Of a stretch of DNA of 35,484 bases, positions 8,848 to 18,709 are shown piece after piece. The notes beneath the pieces were generated by a model. That model did no database searches. It worked only from the letters and a program-made list of their open reading frames with translations, and was not told where the DNA came from. Every line of letters begins with the position of its first letter. The stretch's first letter is position 1. The DNA is from Stentor coeruleus (Eukaryota; Ciliophora; Heterotrichea; Heterotrichida; Stentoridae), in the NCBI GenBank assembly GCA_001970955.1, contig MPUH01000774.1, forward strand, positions 1-35,484. Direction: 5' to 3'. A program made the position numbers and the translations under genes.

Positions 8848-11067
8848 ATGGAATCTAACTCAAGTCAACCTCAAGGGCCGAATTCTCAAAGAAACCGTAT
8901 AGAAATCCTATCTAAACTTAGAAAACTATCAACAAACATTGTATGGAAAAGCAAGTGGCATGAATGCGATAAAAAATGCACAATGCTAGAACAGCTTGTA
9001 GAAGAAGTAAAGTCTAAATCAAAAAAAGATATTGAGGTTTGGACTCTTCAAGCTGAACATAGTCGTAAACTAGTCAGAAAACTTGAAGATGATGTTTACC
9101 AATACAAAAAAACTATCGGTGAGCTAGAAGGTGCTGATGCTAAATACAAAAAGGAATTAATTGAAAAAGAAAAACTTCTGAAAACCCTAGATGAGTTAAA
9201 CAAAGAGAAAAAATATCTTGAAGAAGTATTAGAAACAAACAAAAGTACAGTACTTCAGCTTACAGAAGTTAATGAAGAAATTACCAAAAGGGAATCAGAA
9301 TTGAGCTATAATGCACTAAAAGACAAACTTGAAAAGGCGGAATTAGAAATTAATGAATTAGCACAATTGGTTGAAAAAGGAACTACAATGTTTGATGAGC
9401 TGAAATCGAGCAACTCATCCTTACACAGTAAAGTCAAAATCCTTGAAGACAATAACTCTCAATCCCAAAAGACCATAAGTATTCTTAAACAAGACATTGA
9501 AAATAAAAATAAAGAAATCCAAGCATTGCAAAACTCTTTCACAAACTACAAAACTTCAGTTTTTGAGTCAAAAGAGCGAGAAATGATCTTATTTAAAATC
9601 ACCATAAACCCAGAAGAACAGCCTGAAACTTCTCAATTATATATAACTTTACAACAACAAGTCCAAGACCTTCAAACAAAAATTTTCGAAGCTATCAATG
9701 AAAAAACCAATTGGGAAGCTCGATGCAAGGATCTAGAAAGCATAGTTCAAACCTGGCAAAGTGAAAACGAAAGCAAATCTTCTGAAAGTCAAGCGAAAAT
9801 CTCAGCTCTTGAAGAGCAAACATCAATAAGAAAAGCTCAAACAGACAAACTTATAAAATACTGCACTGATTTAGAACAAGAACTAAAGGAAAGCTCAAAA
9901 ACCATCCAAGACTTAGAAAACAAACTTAATAAACTCACTTGCGATCTTGAATTAAAAGATGATAAACTAAATAATATTGAGCAAGACTCAGAAAGCTATA
10001 ATTCAATAATATCCCATATAAACAAAGAAAAAATTGCCTTAGAAACCTTGGTCAAACAAAAAGAGACAAAAATAAAAAGTTTATTAGGAAAAGTTAGCAT
10101 ATTAGAAAGTCAAATTATTGACAAAAGCAAAGAAATTTTAGCTAAAGAAAACGAATTAATGAATGCTGACAGGCAAATCGACCTATTGAAAAAAAGAGTT
10201 AACTCAAATACTTCAAAAATCAAACAAATTGCATCAGATCAAATCGAAGGGCAAAAGAAAAAGCTCGAGTCAAACGAATCAGAAATCAAAATGCTGAAAG
10301 AAATGCTAAAAAGTGTCCAATCAGAACTCAAACAAAAACAACAAGAAATACAAAAATACAAAAAAAGCCCAAAGAAAAAAGAACTTATCTACGAAGAGTC
10401 TCCTTTACAAATGAAAGCTCGGCACGTGCTAGAACCAGAATCTAAACCTCAGCAAGAGTACATAAATAGCATATCCCCACCAAAAAAACTTCAAATCGAA
10501 AAACCCTCATTTAAAAAGAATTTTTTTTATATGTTACCCCAATCAGTGAACATTTTCAAAGCTCATTCTCCATTTAAACCTTCATCTAAAAAGAGCCTAA
10601 AAGACATAGAAATCTCTGTATCCCTTGAACATATTGTAAAAGGCTATTTAACATCTTATGTACTATGTGAAAAAGAAAGAAAAGAACTCATAAAAGCTTT
10701 TCAAGAAGAAGATAGTCTTAATAGAGGAGTATTAAGCAAAGATCATATACTGAAAAAATGTGAAGAAATTGTCTTAGATACAAATCTGCTTAATATGTAT
10801 AAAAACGAGGTTGATTATAAGGATTTTGTCGAAATGCATTATCATAATCAGCTACAACAAGTGCATCATGATCTTGATATGAATTTTTCGCAATTACCTT
10901 CTGGGACGATAAGTATGTCAGAATTAAAGCTTATAAGGCAAGGACTTAGACCTTTACATAAGCAAATCTGGGATGTGATTGTTGAGAGAATAGGTGGGGA
11001 TTTTACTAAAGAAGTCGATATTAACTACATAAAGCACATCCTTTCTCAAACAACAATATCGTTGTAG
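8848..11067 (+). CDS. Large coiled-coil protein with a globular C-terminus
   Basis: The 739-aa protein has a short Ser/Gln/Asn-rich N-terminus, then nearly continuous heptad-rich coiled coil from about residue 25 to 540 (Glu, Lys, Leu, Gln and Ser rich, repeated LEeLvE/KLEKAELEINEL patterns). A basic linker follows (PKKKELIYEESP). The C-terminal 150 residues are non-coil and begin DIEISVSLEHIVKGYL. They hold helix-loop-helix-like stretches such as FQEEDSLNRGVLSKDHILKKCEEI that resemble a degenerate EF-hand pair but lack clear calcium ligands. A structural role at basal bodies, axonemes or the cortex would fit a ciliate; this is inference. The start is the ATG at 8848, where AT-rich non-coding DNA ends. 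The stop is TAG. It converges on the kelch gene with 75 bp between stops. Confidence 0.85.
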   Translation: MESNSSQPQGPNSQRNRIEILSKLRKLSTNIVWKSKWHECDKKCTMLEQLVEEVKSKSKKDIEVWTLQAEHSRKLVRKLEDDVYQYKKTIGELEGADAKYKKELIEKEKLLKTLDELNKEKKYLEEVLETNKSTVLQLTEVNEEITKRESELSYNALKDKLEKAELEINELAQLVEKGTTMFDELKSSNSSLHSKVKILEDNNSQSQKTISILKQDIENKNKEIQALQNSFTNYKTSVFESKEREMILFKITINPEEQPETSQLYITLQQQVQDLQTKIFEAINEKTNWEARCKDLESIVQTWQSENESKSSESQAKISALEEQTSIRKAQTDKLIKYCTDLEQELKESSKTIQDLENKLNKLTCDLELKDDKLNNIEQDSESYNSIISHINKEKIALETLVKQKETKIKSLLGKVSILESQIIDKSKEILAKENELMNADRQIDLLKKRVNSNTSKIKQIASDQIEGQKKKLESNESEIKMLKEMLKSVQSELKQKQQEIQKYKKSPKKKELIYEESPLQMKARHVLEPESKPQQEYINSISPPKKLQIEKPSFKKNFFYMLPQSVNIFKAHSPFKPSSKKSLKDIEISVSLEHIVKGYLTSYVLCEKERKELIKAFQEEDSLNRGVLSKDHILKKCEEIVLDTNLLNMYKNEVDYKDFVEMHYHNQLQQVHHDLDMNFSQLPSGTISMSELKLIRQGLRPLHKQIWDVIVERIGGDFTKEVDINYIKHILSQTTISL

Positions 11068-11142
11068 TTAGTAAAGATTATAGAATATAAGTTAATACAT
11101 TTATATAGTAAATATTATTTATCCAAGAATAAATCTAAACTG

Positions 11143-14100
11143 TTAGCATCGATTAGCTTCATAGAAAAAGCCTGTAGTATACGATATATCATTAGATTTC
11201 AATTCTTCTTCACTGAAAACTTCATTATAGTCTTTATAAACTTTAACAAGCTCACTAAGTTTCTCCTTTTTATGTAAACATTTCCCCATGCTCTTAGTAT
11301 TTCCTTCAATAAATCTCATTAATATGCCTATTACACTCATGGCCCCTACAACAGACCCAAGATAACCTCCTAAAACTACTAAAAAAGTGCTTTTCGAGTC
11401 ACGAAATGTGTACAACCCTGAGTTTGGGATTTCAAGATTTATATTCACACTAAGCCTTGTGTTAAAAATAAGCTCTTCTGCTGTGTGTTGTGAGCCTTTG
11501 TCAGCCCTTTTTGTTAAAGAAGCATGATATCCAGTGCTTTTTGAAGGGTAATCGCTAAGACTTGACATGAAAATTGATGGGATCATCGTAAAATGAAATA
11601 CTGTAGGACTTGAACCTATGAAAACTTTGCCACTGTCAGATAAAATTGACTCAGATACTGAGCTTTTTAAATTCGGGATTGAGGATTCGGATGTGATATT
11701 AACTTCTATACCTGCAGAATAACTAAAATCCTCATCTAAATGGAAATTTATATAAGCTCCAGTCCGGATAATACATTTACTACAATAAAATATCACTGAA
11801 CAACTTCCAATTAGAGTTTTTGAACTTGATAGCCTTATTGAGTTCCCATATACCTCCGAGAGCTCATATTTAATTTTATTTTCTGATAAGTGATAAACTT
11901 CACATTTTTCAATATACTTAATAAACGTAATATTCAATGTTACATCCGCTGCGAAATTATCCACTTCATTTTCTAATACATCTAATTGTTGCAGTGACTT
12001 GATCTCAACGATATTATCATAAAAATATATTATAAATGGACTTATGAATAGTATCACTACTGCACAGTAGAAAAATGTAGAAAAAGTTCCTCCGATTGTG
12101 TTCCTGGTTCTAATAAAAGGCTTTTCAAACTCATAAAGGTGACTTGCTGTATATATATCAATGATGAAGATTTTCTTTTCCAGACGAGTCATCAGTATTA
12201 AGATTATTATTAAAAGTGTTAATGCCCCAGCAGTAACCTGAATATTTATAATAATCGTTGAGTAATTTTTTCCTTTGTAAATTGAAGGTTGTATAGAACT
12301 AATTTTTGATGTGAACTTATAAAAACTAGGTGTTATTGTCCCAGGTGGACAAAAACTATCAGAAGTGCAACTAAGGCAATTTGATGCTCCTTCATTAGGA
12401 TTGTAATACCCTTCTGGGCATGGATAGCATTGTCTATATGAAGTAGAGCCTCTATTTGGGTTATAAGATCCTGAAGGACATAAAGTGCAATTTGAAAGAT
12501 TTACAGAATCTGAATAACTCCCTGGTGGGCAACTCTCACAATTTTCCCCATTAAACCAAGTCCCTATTGAGCAGTTAAATGATATTCCATCATCAATATA
12601 AGTCGTATTTAAGTCAAAACTGATCATGTTAATTTGTTGGTTAAACGGCATCATGGTCTTATACAAGTTTAGCAAACCTCCACCATAAACATAAATTCTA
12701 GTTTTGTAATAAGTGAAAGCAGTATCATAAGGGTAATAATTTGTTGGGATATTATAATTTTTCCCTTCGTAATCAAGGCAAAGTCTTCTGTATGCTACAA
12801 AGTAATTAGTCCTTCCTCCAAAATAAAAAAGTTTGTTGCCAAATTGTAGGCTGACACCTTGAGTTGCACCTCCAGAGCTAGACATCGCTTTTTCTTTTAT
12901 CCATAAGCCATTGTTTATGTCATAAATCATTTTTCCTTGATAGTCAGTCTGAGTCTCATCACAACCAAATAGAGAGTAAAAAAGATCATCTATTAACTGG
13001 CAGTTATGATATGCAATTCTTTTCGGTGAATTGGTAATTAAAGAATATAAGTTGGTTCTCAAGTCAAATCTCCATAGCTCATTTGAATAAGTGTTTTGAG
13101 TTACACCACCGTGAATGTAAATATAAGGCATATTGAAAACAGTGCATGCACCTTTTCGAGCTGCTGGTAATACATTGTCTGAAGGGATGATCTTAGTCCA
13201 TTTATTGGACATTGAGTTCCAGATATTCATATCGTTTAGAAGTCCAACTGAATTCTCCCCTCCCCATACTAGAAATGCATCTCCAAATGAAGTCCCTGCA
13301 TAGAGATCTCTAGCTGAAGGTATTGAGCCTAGAGGATTTAAAGCTTCCCAAACACCATTTTCAGTATCATACCTCCACATATCTTTCATATACCCCATTT
13401 GACCTTGTCCTCCAAAAGTTACTAAATATTTATTTATTTGTACAAGTTTGTGATTAGATCTTGCTAGAGGATAAATTGTTGTATTAGAAATAAATTCAAA
13501 ATCAAAATTTGGATAATCAATTGTAGAGTTAATCAAATAATTCTGGTTATCATTATTATATTGGCCTCCAAATATAAAATAATTCGACCCAATTTTTAAT
13601 AGAGAAAATCCAGTAGCCATAAAGGGTGTTTTAATATCCATCAACTTCCATTCCCAAGGCTCACCAAACTGCACACAATAGATGGCATTAGTATATTCTG
13701 AATTGTCAGCATAGCCAGTAATTGTACACAAATGCTCATGTAAATTAACCACAGCTGTTTCTTGAGTGACTTTCCCTGTGCTATCATTTGTTATGTTTTC
13801 CCACATGCTATTATTAAGGTCATAACGAAAAAACTCTCCATATCCTTCGTTAAAGCTATATCCCTTAAGCACATAAATATACCCATCTTTATAAGTTGTA
13901 GCTGGAGCTTCAGCACCTGGAGGGATGATGTCTGTTGTTGGCATAATTTCCCAAGTTCTTAATTCGAAGTCCATTCTATATATAAAATACATGCAAAGCT
14001 CATTTGTAAATATATCTAAACCTACTCCACCGAAAATTGCTAAGTATTCTCTATCATTTCTTTCATAGAAGGTCCAGCCGAAGTACATTTTCGGGTAGAA

Positions 14101-14532
14101 AGTAAAGTAAAAGCCTTCATAAAGCCAGGCTCTAATAACAAAGTCAAAAGACCACATATCTGAAAGAGGCCCACTTTTCCCTGTGCCACCATAAATATAA
14201 AATTTATTAGGGTTAGTTTTTGATATGAACATTGCACAACTTCGTCTGATTTCTGTATAAATAATACCTGGTTCTCTTGATTGTAAAGGATAAAGTATAG
14301 TCCAAAGATCTTCTTCTAGGCTATAAGACCATACATCGTTATATAAAGAGTAGCTATCTTCACTCATTCCACCAAATATAAGCATTAAGTTGTATTTCTC
14401 AGAATACACAGCAGAGTGTTGAGTTCTTATAAAAGGAGGCAGGCCGGAAGAAGGAAGATAAGAAATTTCTGTGATTCCTGATGTCAGAATCATAAGTTGC
14501 ATGATTGCTATAATAATAGCTACATTATGCAT
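11143..14532 (-). CDS. Secreted/membrane kelch-repeat protein with cysteine-rich repeats
   Basis: The 1129-aa protein starts with a signal peptide (HNVAIIIAIMQLMILTSG). Kelch-type repeats follow up to about residue 640, with GG pairs and W residues (LIFGGMSEDSYSLYNDVWSYSLEEDLW; YIYGGTGKSGPLSDMWSFD; VTFGGQGQMGYMKDMWRYD; LVWGGENSVGLLNDM; YIHGGVTQNTYSNELWRFDL), enough for one or two beta-propellers. Residues about 655-730 are Cys-rich ephrin-receptor/GCC2-GCC3-like repeats (CPPGSYSD, CPSGSYNPNRG, CPEGYYNPNEG). Three hydrophobic segments follow at about 761-780, 816-836 and 1049-1071. The roughly 210 residues between the second and third hold N-glycosylation-type NxT/S sites and are probably exposed. 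The tail is short and charged. Surface or vacuolar recognition is likely; the ligand is unknown. Similar kelch-plus-Cys-rich-plus-TM proteins are typical of ciliate gene families. The stop is TAA. Confidence 0.9.
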   Translation of the reverse strand: MHNVAIIIAIMQLMILTSGITEISYLPSSGLPPFIRTQHSAVYSEKYNLMLIFGGMSEDSYSLYNDVWSYSLEEDLWTILYPLQSREPGIIYTEIRRSCAMFISKTNPNKFYIYGGTGKSGPLSDMWSFDFVIRAWLYEGFYFTFYPKMYFGWTFYERNDREYLAIFGGVGLDIFTNELCMYFIYRMDFELRTWEIMPTTDIIPPGAEAPATTYKDGYIYVLKGYSFNEGYGEFFRYDLNNSMWENITNDSTGKVTQETAVVNLHEHLCTITGYADNSEYTNAIYCVQFGEPWEWKLMDIKTPFMATGFSLLKIGSNYFIFGGQYNNDNQNYLINSTIDYPNFDFEFISNTTIYPLARSNHKLVQINKYLVTFGGQGQMGYMKDMWRYDTENGVWEALNPLGSIPSARDLYAGTSFGDAFLVWGGENSVGLLNDMNIWNSMSNKWTKIIPSDNVLPAARKGACTVFNMPYIYIHGGVTQNTYSNELWRFDLRTNLYSLITNSPKRIAYHNCQLIDDLFYSLFGCDETQTDYQGKMIYDINNGLWIKEKAMSSSGGATQGVSLQFGNKLFYFGGRTNYFVAYRRLCLDYEGKNYNIPTNYYPYDTAFTYYKTRIYVYGGGLLNLYKTMMPFNQQINMISFDLNTTYIDDGISFNCSIGTWFNGENCESCPPGSYSDSVNLSNCTLCPSGSYNPNRGSTSYRQCYPCPEGYYNPNEGASNCLSCTSDSFCPPGTITPSFYKFTSKISSIQPSIYKGKNYSTIIINIQVTAGALTLLIIILILMTRLEKKIFIIDIYTASHLYEFEKPFIRTRNTIGGTFSTFFYCAVVILFISPFIIYFYDNIVEIKSLQQLDVLENEVDNFAADVTLNITFIKYIEKCEVYHLSENKIKYELSEVYGNSIRLSSSKTLIGSCSVIFYCSKCIIRTGAYINFHLDEDFSYSAGIEVNITSESSIPNLKSSVSESILSDSGKVFIGSSPTVFHFTMIPSIFMSSLSDYPSKSTGYHASLTKRADKGSQHTAEELIFNTRLSVNINLEIPNSGLYTFRDSKSTFLVVLGGYLGSVVGAMSVIGILMRFIEGNTKSMGKCLHKKEKLSELVKVYKDYNEVFSEEELKSNDISYTTGFFYEANRC

Positions 14533-15390
14533 ATTATAATCCGGATTAGTAAGAATTTATGTCCTATTTNTATAATTAGATTCAAATTTAATATAGTTAT
14601 AAGTTTATTTGAAAAAAAAAGGTTTTGATAGTCAAATGAAGATATAAATGATATAATAAATAATTAAAAATAGTCAATTTTATCATGATAGTTTTATTAA
14701 TCTATAGTGCCTATAATTTAAATAATTAAAGTATTTAGCTTTAAATTTGAAGTATCCTGGATTGAATGTTGATTAATCTCTTAAAGCACTTTGAAAATTT
14801 AAAAATATAAATAAGGTTTAAACTTTGTAAAGCAAATTCTATGGAATAAAATGGGAAAATGGCTATAGAAATTGTTTAGAAAAAAAGGATATGAAGATAT
14901 AGTATTATAGAAGATAGTTTTTAATATTCTAATAATTAAAAACATTGGGAAATTGGTATTATAATGGATATATCCAGTTTTTAATTTTAGTTATGTAAAG
15001 TAAATAAAAATCTAATTACAAATTATTAAATTAGAATTTAAAATTAACTTACCTTAATAGCATCATGGTTTTTTATATGATGCAAGTCTAAAATAATGAT
15101 TATTGAATATTTGCATGATGCATATTTGATAATATAAAGTTGTGTGAATACTCATAGTAAAGCAATTTAACACAAAAAAATAAACAAATACTGACATAAA
15201 CTATTATATATTTTAGTCTTCTATATAAATACAATGAACAAACATTTTAACTTCATAAATTATCTTTAAAGTAATTACAATTTTGATAAGAATGGATATA
15301 AACTTGCAAATCAAATAAAAATTACAAAATCCCATTCTAAACTCAAACCAAATTCTCATTCCATACATAATTTAATATCAAACTTATCAA
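14533..15390. other. AT-rich intergenic region
   Basis: No gene is seen. One undetermined base lies at 14570. GCATCAT (15060-15066) and ATGATGC (15077-15083) form a 7-bp inverted repeat, and another GCATGATGC lies near 15114. The last 150 bp before the next ATG are C-rich and G-poor, as in other 5' flanks here. Confidence 0.6.
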
Positions 15391-16002
15391 ATGTCTAAAC
15401 AATCCAGATTTTTCAACATCCTCTCAGCAGAAAGCGCAAGAGCCTCAGAACTTAACAATGACATCGGGGGCTTATCAGCTTGGAACAGCGATTCTACAGC
15501 AGAGATCTTCCAACGCAAAATTGCTACAGCAATCCCAGCAGCACACTTCCGAATATCAAGGAAAATCGACAAAAAGTACTCAAAAGCCCTTCAGCTATGT
15601 TCGAAAAACACAAAAAAACCAACTACTAAACATGCAAAAAGACTTTCAAGCAACTCTGTCAATAAAGCTACGACAAACTTTACTACTTATATAAACTCTT
15701 TGATTACAAAAAACTCACAATTGATAAAAAAAGTTGATTGCCCTTATATAATAACCGACAAACAAAAAAAACTTGAAGTTATAAGTATAAGGCTAATTGG
15801 GTCAAATGAAAATAGAGTAAAATCGACAAGCCCTGAAAGGACTATAAAAATGAAGAAATCTAAATTATCAGAAGATACTTTTTTAATACATGAAAAAATT
15901 CCCCCTAGTGTTGCTGGAAATTCTATGACATTTTATCATAGGATGGGTAGAATCAGGATGAAAAGTTTGAATATTAATCCGGAATGTGAACAAAGTTTTT
16001 AA
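15391..16002 (+). CDS. Small basic protein of unknown function
   Basis: The 203-aa protein starts MSKQSRFFNILSAESARASE, right where a G-poor AT-rich leader ends, and stops at TAA. It is Lys/Ser/Thr/Asn rich with no recognised domain. The middle contains KKPTTKHAKRLSSNSVNK, and SPERTIKMKKSK looks like a phosphorylatable basic patch. A second open frame (15458-15694, +2 frame, Gln-rich, 78 codons) overlaps the first part. The longer frame is preferred because it has the upstream ATG and runs on after the other stops. No GT...AG segment of 15-16 nt that would join the two frames was found. Confidence 0.55.
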   Translation: MSKQSRFFNILSAESARASELNNDIGGLSAWNSDSTAEIFQRKIATAIPAAHFRISRKIDKKYSKALQLCSKNTKKPTTKHAKRLSSNSVNKATTNFTTYINSLITKNSQLIKKVDCPYIITDKQKKLEVISIRLIGSNENRVKSTSPERTIKMKKSKLSEDTFLIHEKIPPSVAGNSMTFYHRMGRIRMKSLNINPECEQSF

Positions 16003-16149
16003 TAACTATAAGAATGGAATATAGTATATAAAAGATTAGAAAAGAGTTATTAAAGTGATTTAGTTACTCCAAGATATTATAGAGACTGAGGGTTTGGGGA
16101 TTAAGGCTGTATATAGATTATTTTACTAATAAATGAAATGTTAATATAT

Positions 16150-17016
16150 TTAGATATAGAGACTATTTCCAATCAAATACTTGGACTGCCAATCACTCAT
16201 TTTAATATCGGCGACTACAGGATGAGCGTCCAGAGGTAACACCAGAGCTCTGGATTCAGGATCTCTGTGAAAAATTCGGTATACAAAAAGCACTCGATCT
16301 TTTCGCGATTCTCCTCGCTTGTGGTTGGCATTCCCCGCACTATCTCCAGTTATAGATATCCATTCAACCTTATATTTCTCCCACCCTAAAAAGCTTTCAA
16401 GTGTTTTGCGTGCGGCTGAATGTGTTGAAAATTTGAGAATTGCATACGAAGAGGATCCTTCATTATAGAGCTCAACATCAGTAATTCTTTTGCAGTTTGA
16501 AAACAGATTCAACACGTCTTCTAGCGAAGATTCAATTGGTAATGGGGAAACTTTTAAAAGCTTGTTTAGTCTGTTTCCTTTTTGAACAACCTGCCGCTTA
16601 AGGTTTTGCAGAAGGTTTTCATATTTTGTTGGGTCTGAATCAAACAAGTTCTTATTGTCTTTTAAAATTTGTATTGCTTCTAAGGTTTTACCCTGTTGAT
16701 GAATGACACCTGCAAGATCTTTAATAGCACTCTCAGCCCGATCTCCTTCAACTATTGCTTGTTTATAGTAATATTCAGCTTTACAAAGATCCTTTTCCAT
16801 GTACTCAGCTTTCTTTGCCAAAGCGTAAGGAGAATCACCCTTTGGTATTGGATAGAATGTTCTAGATTCCCGAGAAATAGCTTTGATGTGTTTTTCTTTA
16901 GGGAATCCTTTTAGGGTTGACTTTTGTGTAGGAAGCCGAGATGGTAGGAATGAATCTCTCTGTATCTCGTTGAAAATTTCTCGAGAGGTAGTGAAATTCG
17001 ATATTATTTGAGTCAT
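16150..17016 (-). CDS. TPR-like protein with a C-terminal RRM-like fold
   Basis: The 288-aa protein has a Ser/Lys-rich N-terminus. About residues 60-125 form two to three helical repeats of TPR type (GDSPYALAKKAEYMEKDLCKAEYYYKQAIVEGDRAESAIKDLAGVIHQQGKTLEAIQILKDN), with the Ala/Gly/Tyr spacing expected for TPRs. Residues about 165-225 look like an RNA-recognition-motif fold: a LFSNCKRITDVELY strand, YAILKFSTHSAARKTLESF (an RNP1-like strand plus helix 2) and a WEKYKVEWISI strand. RNP1 aromatics are weak, so RNA binding is uncertain. The C-terminus (SRKDRVLFVYRIFHRDPES) is unclassified. A role as an RNP or protein-interaction adaptor is inference. The stop is TAA; 147 bp separate it from the convergent upstream gene. 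Confidence 0.72.
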   Translation of the reverse strand: MTQIISNFTTSREIFNEIQRDSFLPSRLPTQKSTLKGFPKEKHIKAISRESRTFYPIPKGDSPYALAKKAEYMEKDLCKAEYYYKQAIVEGDRAESAIKDLAGVIHQQGKTLEAIQILKDNKNLFDSDPTKYENLLQNLKRQVVQKGNRLNKLLKVSPLPIESSLEDVLNLFSNCKRITDVELYNEGSSSYAILKFSTHSAARKTLESFLGWEKYKVEWISITGDSAGNANHKRGESRKDRVLFVYRIFHRDPESRALVLPLDAHPVVADIKMSDWQSKYLIGNSLYI

Positions 17017-17940
17017 TTTTATATTATTCTAGATGAATTCTATAGATTTTTTATGCGGATAAACTGAGGATTTTAGATAATTAAATCACGAAAGGTTTTT
17101 CTGTTTGATTTAAGAATATTTGTGTTATTTATGGTGCAAGTGGAAGTAGAAGTGATATTTCAATTGCCAAATCATATTGAGGACTAAAAGTGCAATTCTC
17201 TTAAACAAGTGAAATCCTATGCAACAACTAAAAATAAGCTGGTTTCGATAAAAAAAATCAATTAAATTCTGATAAAAGATGCTTCAAGATGTAATTTTGC
17301 CCTTTTTCACCCCCATGTCTAGTTGCGTTGAGGTAACAAAAGCAAATTGAAAAAAATTAACCTTATCAGAAACGTGATTAATTATTTTTTATATGTAAAA
17401 TGGCTTTAAAAAGATGAAAGTGTAATACTGAATGCTAGTATAATGCACTTATAAGTGCTTATATTCATTTATAAATTGCATCAAAAAGAAAATATGATTT
17501 CTTTCATTTTTTGGAAACAAGGGAGTTTTGTTAATACAATTTACTTGACTCAGAATGAAAATTCTATGCATACAAAAATAAAATATTTAATTATTAATTA
17601 CTAGAAATGGAAAAGTATATTATAAGTTCAAAACTAACTAATACAGTGCTTAGAAATATATAGTAGGATAAGTTTTAGCAAAGATTGCAGATTTATATGA
17701 TGATTGTTAAGTTTATTTATAGCTCAATTCTAATGTTCATATAATTATATTATGAAAATTATTATGTAAATTATTATGTATGACTAAGCTTTAAAGTTTA
17801 TATATATTTTTATAAAAACATTTTATTAAAGAAACAAGCTTTGATAGCTTCAGCTAAGGATTTAAGGTTTGAAATTTTATCTTAGATTTTTAAATTTGAT
17901 ATATAAGCCTGATTTTGTTTATCAATCTATTTTTATATAA
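17017..17940. other. AT-rich intergenic region
   Basis: No coding frame of note and no structured block is seen. The only open stretch starting with ATG that I noticed is 18 codons near 17130, which is not persuasive. Confidence 0.6.
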
Positions 17941-18402
17941 TCAAAGTCCTCATTAAACCAATCTGAATGCGAAACCTATAATAAAGAAATTTGCATATCA
18001 GGAAAGTGCTCTTTTCATAAAATAGTATATACAGGAGAATGCTATAGGCATAACTTAAATACCTTATGTTGAAAAATTATACAACATGAAAATTCTTGAC
18101 TGTCTTAAATTTTCTAACTCATGCCAAACAGCGAAAGCCATAAATTCCTCAGTGAATTTACAATAATCAAACCTGGCATAGAAATATATGAATTAAATAA
18201 TGACTCAGGATATAATTTGTCTACTATGCTTCATTATAAAGCNANTATCTATTACTTCGATGAAAATAGAAAATTTCAAAACATCAATTATCTTAAAAAC
18301 AAAAAATATTGGATGTGGAATCTTATTATAACTCAGATAACAATTGTGAAGTTAGTATTATTTTATAAGTCTATGAAAAAACTTTTTATTATTTTTCCTT
18401 AA
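17941..18402 (+). pseudogene. Possible remnant of a cysteine-containing gene
   Basis: Frame 17941-18072 has no ATG but reads a Cys-rich 43-codon stretch (NQSECETYNKEICISG, then KCSFHKIVYTGEC), with six Cys, ending at TGA. A second open frame (18121-18402) starts with ATG, encodes 93 codons (MPNSESHKFLSEFTIIKPG...) and contains undetermined bases at 18243 and 18245. Local composition is less random than the surrounding desert. I do not recognise a family. It could be a decayed gene, a gene broken by sequencing errors, or chance. Confidence 0.25.
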
Positions 18403-18709
18403 TATAAGTTCTTCTTTTTTTTATTGTTTTTGCTAATTGAAAATTTATAAAAAGTAAAAGAGATTAAAACAGAAAAATCGCATACTAAATGGTTGAAGAA
18501 AAAAGATAAAGTTGAGAACAAAGTTTCCTGATATGAAGTATGAAGAATGTGAAGCAATACCTGTGTCTATGAATTAGTCTTTACCTTCACAAAAATGTAA
18601 ATATAAGATTTAATCATTAACTTTAAATACAGTTGTTTAGTGTTAAAAGTATAACATTGAATTATCATTTTCAGCATCATTAATCGCAGTATTTTATTAC
18701 AACTTAAAG
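18403..18709. other. AT-rich intergenic region
   Basis: Nothing is recognised. It lies at the 3' side of the minus-strand coiled-coil gene. Confidence 0.6.
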
